From an uncultured Bacteroidales bacterium (GTDB lineage: Bacteria; Bacteroidota; Bacteroidia; Bacteroidales; Paludibacteraceae), in contig CACZUS010000010.1 in NCBI GenBank assembly GCA_902784425.1, positions 1-53,709 of the forward strand: a stretch of 53,709 bases of DNA, in the 5' to 3' direction. Shown piece after piece: positions 43,547-53,687 of the stretch. Position 1 is the first letter of the stretch. The number at the start of each line of letters is the position of its first letter. The notes under the pieces were generated by a model. It was given only the letters and a program-made list of their open reading frames with translations, was not told the origin of the DNA and made no database searches. The position numbers and the translations under genes are program-made.

Positions 43547-46036
43547 CTATACCTTACATTGTATAGCTTTTTTCTCTTCGTCGTAATCGATGGTGATGGT
43601 ATCACCTTCAGAGACCTTATTGGCTAATAAGACTTCAGCCACTTCATCTTCCACATATTTTTGAATGGCACGTTTCAGTGGTCTGGCACCGAACTGAATG
43701 TCATATCCTTTTTCGGAAATAAAGTCCTTTGCCTTTTCTGTTAGCGACAGATGATAGCCCATTTTTTCGATTCTCTCGTAGACGCCCTTCAATTCCAAAT
43801 CGATGATTTTGAAGATGGACTCTTTCTGAAGCTGATCGAACATGATGATGTCATCAATACGGTTCAAGAATTCAGGAGAGAATGTCTTATTCAAAGCCTT
43901 TTGAATGACGCTATGAGCGAATTGTTTGTCTTCCAAGTTTACTGTCATGGAGAAACCAACACCCTTTCCGAAGTCCTTCAACTGACGTGTTCCCACGTTG
44001 GAAGTCATGATGATAATTGTGTTTTTGAAGTCTACCTGACGACCTAAACTATCAGTCAAGCGACCCTCGTCGAGGACTTGAAGTAATAGATTGAAGACAT
44101 CGGCGTGAGCTTTTTCAATCTCATCAAGTAGGATGATGGAGTAGGGTTTACGTCTGACACGTTCTGTCAGCTGTCCGCCCTCTTCATAACCGACATATCC
44201 TGGAGGCGCTCCGATCAGTCTTGAAACGGAGAATTTCTCCATGTATTCACTCATATCAATGCGGATAAGAGCATCGATGGAGTTGAACATCTCCTTTGCC
44301 AACATTTTCGCCAAATAGGTTTTACCGACACCGGTTGGACCCACGAAGATAAAGGAACCGATTGGGCGGTTAGGGTCTTTCAGTCCGATTCGACTGCGTT
44401 GAATAGATTTGACGATTTTAGTGACAGCCTCGTCTTGTCCAATAACCTGTCCGACGAGCTTCTCGCTCATGTGACGCAGTTTCTCGCTCTCTTCTTGTGC
44501 GATATTTTGGATTGGAACGCCCGACATCATGGAGATGACCATTTTCACCTGCTCTTCATCCACGTTTTGACGCTCGTTTTTCATTTCATTTTGCCATTCA
44601 ATCTTAGCCTCTTCGATAGCTTGAGTGCATTGTTTCTCTTGGTCGCGATAGTTGGCTGCCAATTCGAAATCTTGATCGGAGACAGCTTTCTCTTTGAGTT
44701 CTTTGAATTGCTGTTTTTTCTTCTCAAGATCGGTGATTGAGTTAGGCATTGTCACATTAGAGATGTGAGTGCGAGCACCCGCTTCGTCGAGAGCATCTAT
44801 AGCCTTGTCTGGGAAAGAACGGTCGGTGATGTATCGTTCCGTATATTTGACACACGCTTTGAGAGCCTCTTCCGTGTAGGTTACATAGTGGTGATCTTCA
44901 TAACGTTCTTTGATGTTATGGAGAATTTGCAGCGTTTCCTCTGCGGTAGTAGGTTCCACTAGCACTTTTTGGAAGCGGCGTTCCAATGCGCCATCTTTCT
45001 CGATGTGTTCACGATATTCGTTCAGAGTTGTGGCACCGATGCATTGAATATCGCCTCTAGCCAAGGCAGGTTTCAGAATGTTGGCAGCATCCAGAGAACC
45101 AGGGGATGAACCAGCACCAACAATTGTGTGAATCTCGTCGATGAATAAGATGACATCAGGATTCTTTTTCAGTTCATTGATGATCGATTTGATTCGTTCC
45201 TCAAACTGTCCGCGGTACTTTGTTCCAGCCACAACAGAAGCCATATCGAGAGAGATGATCTTCTTGTTGAATAACACGTGAGAAGTCTTCCTGTCGACGA
45301 TTCGTTGAGCGAGTCCCTCTACAATAGCCGACTTACCAACACCAGGTTCGCCGATGAGTACAGGGTTGTTTTTCTTTCTTCTGCTCAATATTTGGCATAC
45401 ACGTTCGATCTCTTTTTCTCTGCCTACGACGGGGTCGAGCAGACCATTTTCGGCCGATTTGGTCAGGTTGCTACCGAAGCTATCTAGAACAGGGGTGGAA
45501 GAGCCGATTTTGCTTTCCTCTGTAGGGTTACTTGTGGCTTTACCAGAAGCGTTGTTGTTCTCTTCCGGTTTAGAGCCGCTTTCATCCACGAACATATTCT
45601 TCACGTTTCCGTTGATCAAATAGTTCTGAATGCTTTTGTATGTAACATTTTCGCTGAGGAGGACCTGAGCTGCCACGTTTGAGTTGTCTTTCATAATGGC
45701 CAAGAGGAGATGTTCAGTCTCTTGCACTTGACTTTTGTACAAGCGGGATTCCAGCGCCATTATTTTGAGTATTTTTTCAGCTGATTTGATAAGAGGTATT
45801 TCGTTGGATTCGGATACTTCCGTTTCGGAACGAAGTTTATCGTCCAATGTCTCTTTTACATATTTCAAGTCAACCTGCAAGTATTTCAATATATCGACGG
45901 CGAGGCCTTCACCACTTCGTAAAATTCCCAGTAGGAGATGTTCAGGGCCGATGAAGTTATTGCCCAAACGAATGGCTTCGTCTCGACTATACATCAGCAC
46001 CTCTTTTACACCTTGTGAATAACTTGTCGTGTCCAT
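43547..46036 (-). CDS. clpC: ClpC-type Clp protease ATPase
   Basis: AAA+ unfoldase that feeds proteins to ClpP. 829 residues: N-terminal Clp_N double repeat (about 1-150, LLLGILRSGEGLAVDIL), AAA1 with GEPGVGKS near residue 232, a UVR-type middle segment (KAVSDQDFELAANYRDQE, about 430-460), AAA2 with GPTGVGKT near residue 565, and a VGF tripeptide near residue 693, the likely ClpP-docking loop. The ATG at 46036 is chosen because MDTTSYSQGVKEVL aligns with the usual start; the frame is open 14 codons further. Acts in stress-protein turnover. No clpP or mcsB is nearby. Confidence 0.94.
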   Translation of the reverse strand: MDTTSYSQGVKEVLMYSRDEAIRLGNNFIGPEHLLLGILRSGEGLAVDILKYLQVDLKYVKETLDDKLRSETEVSESNEIPLIKSAEKILKIMALESRLYKSQVQETEHLLLAIMKDNSNVAAQVLLSENVTYKSIQNYLINGNVKNMFVDESGSKPEENNNASGKATSNPTEESKIGSSTPVLDSFGSNLTKSAENGLLDPVVGREKEIERVCQILSRRKKNNPVLIGEPGVGKSAIVEGLAQRIVDRKTSHVLFNKKIISLDMASVVAGTKYRGQFEERIKSIINELKKNPDVILFIDEIHTIVGAGSSPGSLDAANILKPALARGDIQCIGATTLNEYREHIEKDGALERRFQKVLVEPTTAEETLQILHNIKERYEDHHYVTYTEEALKACVKYTERYITDRSFPDKAIDALDEAGARTHISNVTMPNSITDLEKKKQQFKELKEKAVSDQDFELAANYRDQEKQCTQAIEEAKIEWQNEMKNERQNVDEEQVKMVISMMSGVPIQNIAQEESEKLRHMSEKLVGQVIGQDEAVTKIVKSIQRSRIGLKDPNRPIGSFIFVGPTGVGKTYLAKMLAKEMFNSIDALIRIDMSEYMEKFSVSRLIGAPPGYVGYEEGGQLTERVRRKPYSIILLDEIEKAHADVFNLLLQVLDEGRLTDSLGRQVDFKNTIIIMTSNVGTRQLKDFGKGVGFSMTVNLEDKQFAHSVIQKALNKTFSPEFLNRIDDIIMFDQLQKESIFKIIDLELKGVYERIEKMGYHLSLTEKAKDFISEKGYDIQFGARPLKRAIQKYVEDEVAEVLLANKVSEGDTITIDYDEEKKAIQCKV

Positions 46037-46075
46037 AACTATAATTGTATTCTTGTTGCAATCTACATTTTTTTG

Positions 46076-46083
46076 CAAATATA
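46076..46083 (-). promoter_or_regulatory. Probable -7 box of clpC
   Basis: The minus strand reads TATATTTG, matching TAnnTTTG, 40 bases before the clpC start. A TTTG lies upstream at 46098-46101 but at a short spacing of 14. Confidence 0.5.
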
Positions 46084-46310
46084 TAATAAACTTATACCAA
46101 AAAGTGCTTTTTTCGGGCGTTAATCTGCAAATTGTTGAAAACTAATTTGGAAAATTTCATCCGTTACAAATGGATGTTTAGTGTGACAAATTAGATGATT
46201 CGGAAAGCGATGAAACATCAATTGAAAAGAGTGTGAAATTTTGTTGAAAATATAAGTGTTTAAGGCTTAGAACAAAAGGGGTTGTATTTCATATAATGTT
46301 AAAAATTTTT

Positions 46311-46341
46311 TTTGTCCCGATTAATTTTTTTTGTAATTTTA
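46311..46341 (+). promoter_or_regulatory. Probable promoter of gyrA
   Basis: TTTG (46311-46314) and TAATTTTA (46334-46341), 19 bases apart; the -7 box matches seven of eight consensus positions (final A instead of G). Confidence 0.5.
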
Positions 46342-46382
46342 TGCGTTTTTAGTAATGACTAATTATATTATAAAAATAGATA

Positions 46383-48911
46383 ATGGAAGATCAAGACAGA
46401 ATTATCAAGATTGATATTGATGAAGAGATGAGATCCTCGTACATCGACTATTCGATGTCAGTGATTGTCTCGCGTGCCTTGCCTGATGTGCGTGATGGTT
46501 TTAAGCCTGTGCACCGTCGTGTGTTGTTTGGTATGAATGAGTTGGGTTTGACGTTTAGTAAGCCAACGAAGAAATCAGCGAGAATTGTAGGAGAGGTGTT
46601 AGGAAAGTATCACCCACACGGAGATTCGTCCGTATATGGTACGTTGGTACGTATGGCGCAGGATTGGACGTTACGTTATCCACTTGTGTTCGGACAAGGT
46701 AACTTTGGTTCCATAGATGGTGATTCTGCAGCGGCTATGCGTTATACTGAGGCGAAGCTCAGTCGCATATCCGAGGATATAATGATTGATCTTGATAAGG
46801 AAACAGTTGATTTTCAAGATAACTTTGATGGGGAACATCAGGAGCCAACGGTTATGCCTACCCGTATCCCCCAGTTGTTGGTGAATGGTGCGTCTGGTAT
46901 CGCTGTTGGTATGGCTACCAATATGGCGCCACATAATCTATCCGACACGATCGATGCCATAGTTGCTTATGTTGACAATAAAGATGTTGACATCGAGGAT
47001 TTGATAAAACTGATAAAAGCACCTGATTTCCCTACAGGTGGTATTATCTATGGATATTCTGGCGTGCGTGATTCTTATTTGACGGGTCGCGGACGTGTGG
47101 TTATTCGTGCTAAGTGTGAGATTGAGACAGATGAATCACATGATAAAATCGTAGTTCGCGAGATACCTTATCAAATTAATAGAAGTGAATTAATCTCTTC
47201 TATTGCTGATATGGTCAATGAGAAACGAATTGAGGGTATTTCTAATATCAATGATGAGTCAGACCATGAAGGTATGCGTATCGTTATTGATGTGAAGCGA
47301 GATGCGAACAGTCAGGTTGTCTTAAATAAATTATATAAATATTCAGCATTACAATCTTCATTCAGTGTAAATAATATTGCATTGGTACATGGACGTCCGA
47401 AGTTGTTAAACTTGAAGGACTTGATTGTAGAGTTCGTTGCACATCGTATGGATGTGGTGACGCGTCGTACGTTGTTTGAATTGCGTGAGGCAGAGAAACG
47501 TGCTCATATCTTAGAGGCGCTGATCATCGCTGTGGACAATTTGGATGAGGTGATTCAGATTATTCGTTCATCCAAGACGGTAGAGGAATCAAGACAACGT
47601 TTGATGGATCGTTTCAACTTCGATTTGGAACAGGCTAAGGCTATTGTTGAGATGCGTTTGCGTCAGTTGGTTGCTTTGGCAATCGAAGAACTTCGTGCTG
47701 AATATGCTGAGTTGATGAAGTTGATAGATCACTTGAAGGCAGTCTTGGCAAGCGAAGAGATGAGAATGCAAATCATCAAGGATGAATTACTTGAGGTGAA
47801 AGCAAAATATGGAGATGAGCGTAGAACTCAAATCATGTTTACCGCAGAGGAGTTCAATCCTGAAGATTTCTATTCAGATGATGAGATGGTGTTGACCGTT
47901 TCACATTTGGGATATATCAAGAGAACTCCATTGGCAGAGTTCAAATCACAAAACAGAGGTGGAGTTGGTTCGAAGGGAAGTGCTGCGCGTGATGCAGACT
48001 TTATTGAGTATATCTACTCTGCTTCTATGCACAATACCTTATTATTCTTTACACAGAAAGGCCGTTGCTACTGGCAGAAGGTATATGAGATACCAGAAGG
48101 TGCTAAGAATGCCAAGGGTCGTGCTATTCAGAATTTGTTGAATATTGATTCTGATGATAAGATCAATGCATTGATTTGCGTGAAGTCGTTGAATGATGAA
48201 GAGTTTAACAAGAGTCATAATATCATCTTCTGTACGAAGAATGGTGTTGTGAAGAAGACTTCGTTGGAGGCTTATTCAAGACCACGTGCAAATGGTGTGA
48301 ATGCCATTTTGATTCGTGAAGATGATAAGGTAATCGATGTATGTTTGACAGATGGTAATTCAGAAATAGTCTTGGCTAATAAACATGGAAAGGCTATTCG
48401 ATTCAACGAGTCAAAGGTTCGTCAGATGGGCCGTGTCTCAACAGGTGTTAAGGGTATGACATTGGATGGACCAGATGATGAGGTGATCGGAATGATTGTC
48501 ATCGAGGATCCTCAGAAGGAGACCATCTTGGTGGTTTCTGATCAAGGTTATGGAAAACGTTCAGACATTGAGGATTACAGAATCACGAATCGTGGTGGTA
48601 AGGGTGTTAAGACGTTGAACATTACTGATAAGACAGGTGAATTGATTGCCATCAAGAGTGTGACGGATGAGAATGATTTGATGATCATCAACAAGTCAGG
48701 TATCACTATTCGTCTATGCATGTCTGAAGTGAGAGTACAAGGACGTGCAACACAAGGTGTTCGCTTGATCAACTTGACTAAGAAGAATGATCAAATAGCA
48801 TCAGTATGTAAGGTGATTCATTCGGATGAGGAAGAAGAAGTTGAAGGTGTGGTTGAAGGAGGAGATGTTGCATCGGATAATGAAGAAACCACTAATAATG
48901 ATAATAAATAG
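46383..48911 (+). CDS. gyrA: DNA gyrase subunit A
   Basis: Breakage-reunion subunit that introduces negative supercoils with GyrB. 842 residues. The N-terminus has [21 protein letters not shown]; the quinolone-determining stretch is [10 protein letters not shown] (77-86) and the active-site Tyr is in [11 protein letters not shown]. The C-terminal beta-pinwheel contains [10 protein letters not shown] in place of the canonical GyrA box QRRGGKG and ends in an acidic tail ([20 protein letters not shown]). Position 86, equal to Asp87 of E. coli, is Gly. Followed 24 bases later by the TPR gene. Confidence 0.96.
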   Translation: MEDQDRIIKIDIDEEMRSSYIDYSMSVIVSRALPDVRDGFKPVHRRVLFGMNELGLTFSKPTKKSARIVGEVLGKYHPHGDSSVYGTLVRMAQDWTLRYPLVFGQGNFGSIDGDSAAAMRYTEAKLSRISEDIMIDLDKETVDFQDNFDGEHQEPTVMPTRIPQLLVNGASGIAVGMATNMAPHNLSDTIDAIVAYVDNKDVDIEDLIKLIKAPDFPTGGIIYGYSGVRDSYLTGRGRVVIRAKCEIETDESHDKIVVREIPYQINRSELISSIADMVNEKRIEGISNINDESDHEGMRIVIDVKRDANSQVVLNKLYKYSALQSSFSVNNIALVHGRPKLLNLKDLIVEFVAHRMDVVTRRTLFELREAEKRAHILEALIIAVDNLDEVIQIIRSSKTVEESRQRLMDRFNFDLEQAKAIVEMRLRQLVALAIEELRAEYAELMKLIDHLKAVLASEEMRMQIIKDELLEVKAKYGDERRTQIMFTAEEFNPEDFYSDDEMVLTVSHLGYIKRTPLAEFKSQNRGGVGSKGSAARDADFIEYIYSASMHNTLLFFTQKGRCYWQKVYEIPEGAKNAKGRAIQNLLNIDSDDKINALICVKSLNDEEFNKSHNIIFCTKNGVVKKTSLEAYSRPRANGVNAILIREDDKVIDVCLTDGNSEIVLANKHGKAIRFNESKVRQMGRVSTGVKGMTLDGPDDEVIGMIVIEDPQKETILVVSDQGYGKRSDIEDYRITNRGGKGVKTLNITDKTGELIAIKSVTDENDLMIINKSGITIRLCMSEVRVQGRATQGVRLINLTKKNDQIASVCKVIHSDEEEEVEGVVEGGDVASDNEETTNNDNK

Positions 48912-48935
48912 TAATAACATTTAATACATTTTAAA

Positions 48936-50135
48936 ATGAAAAAAATTGCGATTACAGTATTCGCTTTGGCACTTGCAACATGTGGATTTGCACAGAAAAA
49001 GAATGTTAGTAATGCAGAGGCGAAACTTTATGATCCAGTAGACTATGCTGGAGCAAAAAAATTGATTGAGGCTGCAATATTAGATTCAACAACAGCTAAT
49101 CAAACAAAGACTTATTGGGTTGCTTCTCAAGTTTATTATGGACTATACACTTCAGAAAATGATATAGAAGCAAAGTCTGAAAACATTATAAAAGCTGTAG
49201 ATGCATATAAGAAGGTTGCAGAATTAGATGTTTTGCCTAATGAAAAAGGTCAGGTGAAACCTAAATATGCAAAACAAATCAATTCTAAGTTACAATTAGG
49301 TGCTGATTGTTTGTATAATACAGGTGTTGATAGTTATCTACAACAAAAATATGGTCAGGCAGTTACTTTGTGGAGCAAATACATTGAATTGGCTGATAGC
49401 CCAGTTGCAGAAAAATTGAATTTGAAATCTGATACAACGTATAACCAAATTAAATCATACATTATTGAAGCTTCTGTTAAGAAAAATAATGGAGATTACG
49501 ATGCAACAGCTCTAAAATATATGAATGAGTTGAAATCAGATCCGAAATATGCAAGATCAATGTATGAATGGAGTTATCAAGCTTATGAGAAAAAAGGAGA
49601 TTCTCAGAATGTGATTAGTACGTTGAAAGAAGCTATCAAGAAATTCCCTAACGATAATTCATATTTCGTTGGTTCTTTGATCAACCATTATCGTGAAAAC
49701 AATATGGATACGGAAGCATTGGCTTATGTAGATGAGGCAATTGCACAAAATCCAAAAGATGTACAATACTATTTAATCAAAGCTCAGATTTACTTAAGAA
49801 AAGAGAACTTTGACAAAGCAATTGAGTCTTCTAAAAAGGCTATTGAAGTTGATCCAAATAATTTTAATGCAAATTATTTCTGCGGTTTTTCTTACATTAA
49901 GAAGGGAGAAACTGCTATGGATGTTGCAAACAAAATTAAGGATAATGCAAAATTCAAAAAAGCAAAAGACCTTGCTCTCGAACAATTTAAAAATTCTATC
50001 ACTTTCTTAGAGAAGGCAAGATCTGTTAACCCTAACGATGTTGACAATTTGAGCTTGTTGAAGACTTCATACTATCGTCTTGGCAATGGCACCAAGTATA
50101 ACGAAATTGATGCATTAATAAAGAAGTTGAAATAA
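48936..50135 (+). CDS. Exported tetratricopeptide-repeat protein
   Basis: 399 residues with a signal peptide (MKKIAITVFALALATCGFAQ, cut after FAQ). The mature part is made of TPR-like helix pairs; clear repeats are seen near 225-260 (AYEKKGDSQNVISTLKEAIKKFP) and 268-325 (AYVDEAIAQNPKDVQYYLIKAQIYLRK; DKAIESSKKAIEVDPNNFNANY). The protein should lie in the periplasm and act as a scaffold; no specific partner can be named. It follows gyrA closely and could be cotranscribed with it, and a strong terminator ends the unit. Confidence 0.88.
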   Translation: MKKIAITVFALALATCGFAQKKNVSNAEAKLYDPVDYAGAKKLIEAAILDSTTANQTKTYWVASQVYYGLYTSENDIEAKSENIIKAVDAYKKVAELDVLPNEKGQVKPKYAKQINSKLQLGADCLYNTGVDSYLQQKYGQAVTLWSKYIELADSPVAEKLNLKSDTTYNQIKSYIIEASVKKNNGDYDATALKYMNELKSDPKYARSMYEWSYQAYEKKGDSQNVISTLKEAIKKFPNDNSYFVGSLINHYRENNMDTEALAYVDEAIAQNPKDVQYYLIKAQIYLRKENFDKAIESSKKAIEVDPNNFNANYFCGFSYIKKGETAMDVANKIKDNAKFKKAKDLALEQFKNSITFLEKARSVNPNDVDNLSLLKTSYYRLGNGTKYNEIDALIKKLK

Positions 50136-50143
50136 ACAATATT

Positions 50144-50182
50144 TAGGTCTGTCTTCCGTTTATTGATGGGAAGACAGACCTA
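50144..50182 (+). terminator. Strong terminator after the TPR gene
   Basis: A 14-base perfect stem, TAGGTCTGTCTTCC (50144-50157) with GGAAGACAGACCTA (50169-50182), followed by TCTGTTTTC. Confidence 0.85.
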
Positions 50183-50263
50183 TCTGTTTTCTTGCATTTT
50201 CTTTAAGGAGAGTTTCACGAAATCTTTATAAAACCCTACCATTAAAGGAAACAACTAAATATT

Positions 50264-51067
50264 ATGAAAACGAAGTTAACCATTATTATTATCGGCCATA
50301 ATTCATGGCATTTCTTACAGAAGAATTTAGCTTCTCTGGAATTCGTTAAGGATGATCCGGAGACGGAAATTTTGTATGTGGATAATGCATCAACGGACGA
50401 AACGCGTGCCGCTATCACCTATTCTTATCCTTATGTAAAAATGATTAGTTGTGGTATGAATAGAGGTATCGCTGCGGCTCGTAATATTGGTATGGTTAAT
50501 TCTGCAAGTGAATATCTTCTCTTCCTGGATAGTGACACAATAGTGAATAAGGAGGCTCTTGATGAGATGATGAGATACATGGAAGAGCATGAGGAGGTGG
50601 GCTTGTGTAGTTGTAAATTAATTGGACAGGATGGATTGCCTCAGGCTAGCTGTAAACATTATCCAACAAGATTGGGAGTGATTAAGAGTGGATTACATAA
50701 CATTGGTGTGAAATTTGGATTGGACCTCTTTCCTAATGCTTATGCCAGAACATTGTATGATACTTCTGGTTCTGATCCAATGGAGGTGGATTTCGTTGTT
50801 GGTGCTTGTCAATTAATTAGAAAAAAAGCACAGATAAAAGTGGGCTTCCTTGATGAGAGAATTTTCTACGGACCAGAAGATGCGGATTTCTGCAGACGTA
50901 TGAAGAAAAAAGGGTATAAAATCATTTACCTCCCTTATATCTCCATTATTCATGATTATCAACGTCCAATCACACAGAAATTCATGTCGCTTCAAACCTT
51001 GAAACAAATCAAAGGTTATAGCTACTACTTTAGGAAAATCGTAGAAGAAAAAATGAGAGGAATCTAA
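50264..51067 (+). CDS. Family 2 glycosyltransferase
   Basis: 267 residues. GT-A fold: LTIIIIGHNSWHFLQKNL at the start, VDNASTDETRAAI, and the metal-binding LFLDSDTIV near residue 90, then VDFVVGACQLIRKKA and FYGPEDADFCRRMKKKGY. Transfers a sugar from a nucleotide donor, probably to a surface polysaccharide or lipid carrier. No membrane segment. Three bases before the next glycosyltransferase gene, so they are cotranscribed. Confidence 0.9.
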   Translation: MKTKLTIIIIGHNSWHFLQKNLASLEFVKDDPETEILYVDNASTDETRAAITYSYPYVKMISCGMNRGIAAARNIGMVNSASEYLLFLDSDTIVNKEALDEMMRYMEEHEEVGLCSCKLIGQDGLPQASCKHYPTRLGVIKSGLHNIGVKFGLDLFPNAYARTLYDTSGSDPMEVDFVVGACQLIRKKAQIKVGFLDERIFYGPEDADFCRRMKKKGYKIIYLPYISIIHDYQRPITQKFMSLQTLKQIKGYSYYFRKIVEEKMRGI

Positions 51068-51070
51068 CGT

Positions 51071-52039
51071 ATGACTCTACCTATACATCCTTCTGTTTCT
51101 GCTATTATTCCTACTTATAATGCGGAGCCATATCTGGATAAGTTATTGGCTCAGTTGCATAATCAGACGATAAAGCTATCTGAGATCATCATTGTTGATT
51201 CCCAATCGTCCGATCAAACAGAGTCTATCGCTCGTCGATGGAACACTCGTTTTTTCTCCATTGCCAAGTCGGATTTTGATCATGGGGGAACCCGTAATTG
51301 GGCTGTGAAAAATAGTTCATCGGACTATATCTTGTTTCTTACTCAAGATGCATTGCCTGCTGATGGTCATCTTGTCGAAAATCTCTATACAGTATTGGCT
51401 GCAGACCCCTCTGTTGCTGTTTCATTTGCCAAACAGATACCTTATGAGACGGCCTCTCCAGTGGAGAAGTTTACACGACATTTCAACTATCCAGATAATA
51501 GTTGGATTCGCTCGATTCATGATGTAGATAAGTATGGTATTAAGACGTTCTTTTTGTCGGATGTATGTGCACTCTATTCTCGGGCAATCTTTGATGAGAT
51601 GGGTGGTTTTACATCTCCGATTCTTACCAATGAGGATATGATGATGGCTTCGTCGTTGTTACGTAGAGGGTATAAAACTGCCTATCAAGCATCGGCAATT
51701 GTTTACCATTCGCATAATTATACGCTTAAACAACAATATAAGAGAAACTTTGATATTGGTGTCTTTTTAGCTATGCATCATGATAAATTCCCAGTAAAAG
51801 ATGAGGTGGGAGAGGGACTGAAAATTGTTAAGACGGGAGCTCGTTACTTTCTGTCTCGTTTTAGGTTGATTTCGCTTTTTCAACTATTATTATCTTCATT
51901 TGTCAAGTATTTAGGAAATCGGGCGGGACATCATTATCAGGATTATTCATTGAGGGAAAAATTAAAGCGGACCAATTATCCAATGTTTTGGAATCGTTTT
52001 TATGAGGAATATGGCAAACAAGAGAAATCTCATTCATAA
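51071..52039 (+). CDS. Family 2 glycosyltransferase (rhamnosyltransferase-like)
   Basis: 322 residues. VSAIIPTYNAEPYLDKLLAQL near the start, IVDSQSSDQTESI, then FDHGGTRNWAV and LFLTQDALPAD (a DxD-like site with Gln-Asp), as in rhamnosyl transferases of O-antigen clusters. NEDMMMASSLLRRGYKTAYQ follows. The C-terminus is amphipathic and may touch the membrane. Its 3' end overlaps the convergent metallo-hydrolase gene by ten bases. Confidence 0.88.
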   Translation: MTLPIHPSVSAIIPTYNAEPYLDKLLAQLHNQTIKLSEIIIVDSQSSDQTESIARRWNTRFFSIAKSDFDHGGTRNWAVKNSSSDYILFLTQDALPADGHLVENLYTVLAADPSVAVSFAKQIPYETASPVEKFTRHFNYPDNSWIRSIHDVDKYGIKTFFLSDVCALYSRAIFDEMGGFTSPILTNEDMMMASSLLRRGYKTAYQASAIVYHSHNYTLKQQYKRNFDIGVFLAMHHDKFPVKDEVGEGLKIVKTGARYFLSRFRLISLFQLLLSSFVKYLGNRAGHHYQDYSLREKLKRTNYPMFWNRFYEEYGKQEKSHS

Positions 52040-52770
52040 TGCCTTATTCTAACCTCTATGCCTTCCTTTTTCAGACGATTGGGTAGGTCGCTGAGGTCGG
52101 TGTTGCTATAGTGGTAAGGAAAGAGCACTTTGGGACGGATAATCTTTGCTGCTCGTATCAATTGATCTACAGTCATCGTATATGGTTGATTGCAGGGTAG
52201 GAATGCGATGTCGATGTCTTTGATCTCGGACATTTCAGGTATGTCTTCCGTATCTCCTGCGATGTAGATTCTTAGTCCGTCGATAGTCAGAATGTAACCG
52301 TTGTCCCTTCCTTTGGGGTGGAATTGCTGATGCCCCTCTGTGGTGTTGTAGGCAGGAACTGCTTCGACCTTGATGTCGACAGAGATTTGAGAAGAATCTC
52401 CGTTGTTCATCACAATACCCTTTCCAAGCATTTCGGCGCATCGTTGGTTGGTGATGAGTTGAGTCTTATCTCCGGAGAGTAGAGCAATAGCTTCCTTGTC
52501 AAAATGATCAAAGTGCTCATGGGTTACGAAGATGTAATCTGCTTTTGGCATAGTAGCATAGTCGATTGTCTTATCGCCCAGTTTTGTGACAGGGTCGATT
52601 TCAATCTCTTTCCCATCATATTGAATTCGGATACTGGCATGTACGAGTGCGTGAAAAGAGATGGTTTTGCCACTCTTTGTTTGGAATACATCCAGATTAT
52701 CTGGTGTCTGTTGACTGCAGGCGGATGTTAGACCTAAAACAGTCAATAAGCATGTAAAGATTCTCTTCAT
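52030..52770 (-). CDS. MBL-fold metallo-hydrolase lipoprotein (UlaG-like)
   Basis: 246 residues with a lipoprotein signal (LLTVLGLTSAC, Cys18). The mature part is a metallo-beta-lactamase fold with the zinc motif THEHFDH (H84, H86, D88, H89) and IYIAGDTEDIPEM, close to UlaG/YtnP-type hydrolases. Being lipid-anchored it acts in the periplasm or outside the cell; substrate unknown. It overlaps the convergent glycosyltransferase gene end by ten bases. It follows the 52787 gene by 16 bases and may be cotranscribed with it. Confidence 0.88.
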   Translation of the reverse strand: MKRIFTCLLTVLGLTSACSQQTPDNLDVFQTKSGKTISFHALVHASIRIQYDGKEIEIDPVTKLGDKTIDYATMPKADYIFVTHEHFDHFDKEAIALLSGDKTQLITNQRCAEMLGKGIVMNNGDSSQISVDIKVEAVPAYNTTEGHQQFHPKGRDNGYILTIDGLRIYIAGDTEDIPEMSEIKDIDIAFLPCNQPYTMTVDQLIRAAKIIRPKVLFPYHYSNTDLSDLPNRLKKEGIEVRIRHYE

Positions 52771-52786
52771 GGTGTAATTATAGAAC

Positions 52787-53536
52787 TCAATTTAAATAAA
52801 TAATTTTGTCTTCGACCTTTTGTTTGACAGATTTGATTAGCTTCTTTTCTCTTTTCGCACAATCGAACACATAGTATTTTAGTTCATTGTCATGAAACTC
52901 AGTGAAAAGGAAACGATATCCGCTGATGTGTTCAAGACTCATAATAGAAGAAGAGACTTCCATTAGTTTTTTCCCATTATAATCAGAAATGTAAAATGAA
53001 ATATCATCGTTGTCATCAAGATATTTATCATTATTGGTGTCAGCTTTTATGACAGTATATAAGTTATATCGAACAGAGTCCTTTTCATTATAATTGTATA
53101 AGAGAAAGTTACGAATATATTGTGAGTTTGTGGGGAATAATTTATATTCTTCTTTTTGATCGTATATAAATAGGAAATTAGTCAGTCCGTTATCAATATT
53201 CGTTTTCTCTTTTCCATATTTAGAACTGAGTCTCGTTTCTATGCGTATTTTAGGGTCGGTTACCCTGAAAACATATACATCTTTAATCATCTCTTGGAAT
53301 TTGATGGATTCTTTTTCTTCGATTTCTTCCTTTGGATTATCCTCTGATGGTTCTTGAGACTGTTCTTCTTCTGTCTCTATTCTTGTAACGGATCGTTCGT
53401 AAGATGAATGTCTTGATAACATGTCGTAAACGATGAAGGAGAGCGAGGCGAGGAAAAATAGTAAACCGATAGTGGCACATAAGAAAACCAATATATAATC
53501 CGCCTTTTTAATGAATTCTAAATTAAGTTTTTTCAT
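52787..53536 (-). CDS. Unknown single-pass membrane protein
   Basis: 249 residues, not recognised. One N-terminal membrane helix (about 13-38, ADYILVFLCATIGLLFFLAS), then an acidic Glu/Ser/Pro-rich linker (about 52-80) and a soluble domain rich in beta strands and Asp/Asn/Lys (YKLFPTNSQYIRNFLLYN). A segment ADTNNDKYLDDNDD resembles an EF-hand or dockerin-like loop; calcium binding is only a guess. Probably anchored in the inner membrane with the domain outside. Confidence 0.72.
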   Translation of the reverse strand: MKKLNLEFIKKADYILVFLCATIGLLFFLASLSFIVYDMLSRHSSYERSVTRIETEEEQSQEPSEDNPKEEIEEKESIKFQEMIKDVYVFRVTDPKIRIETRLSSKYGKEKTNIDNGLTNFLFIYDQKEEYKLFPTNSQYIRNFLLYNYNEKDSVRYNLYTVIKADTNNDKYLDDNDDISFYISDYNGKKLMEVSSSIMSLEHISGYRFLFTEFHDNELKYYVFDCAKREKKLIKSVKQKVEDKIIYLN

Positions 53537-53650
53537 CTTTTTTGAGTTTTGAAATTAGGCAAAGTTAGAAATTATTTTTGAGTAAAGAAGCATTGAATCC
53601 CAACCTTGCCAAAAAATCATTCTGGCCTTCCTTGATTTGGGATTATTTTT

Positions 53651-53658
53651 TACATTTG
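53651..53658 (+). promoter_or_regulatory. Probable -7 box of a gene leaving the window
   Basis: TACATTTG matches TAnnTTTG, divergent from the 52787 gene. No well-spaced -33 element. Confidence 0.45.
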
Positions 53659-53687
53659 CAGAAGTGGACGCTTTATAAGCGGACATT

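Larger units (their letters stand above)
46037..46382. other. Divergent intergenic region between clpC and gyrA
   Basis: About 346 A/T-rich bases carrying the two outward promoters. No open frame, repeat or RNA gene was recognised. Confidence 0.6.
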
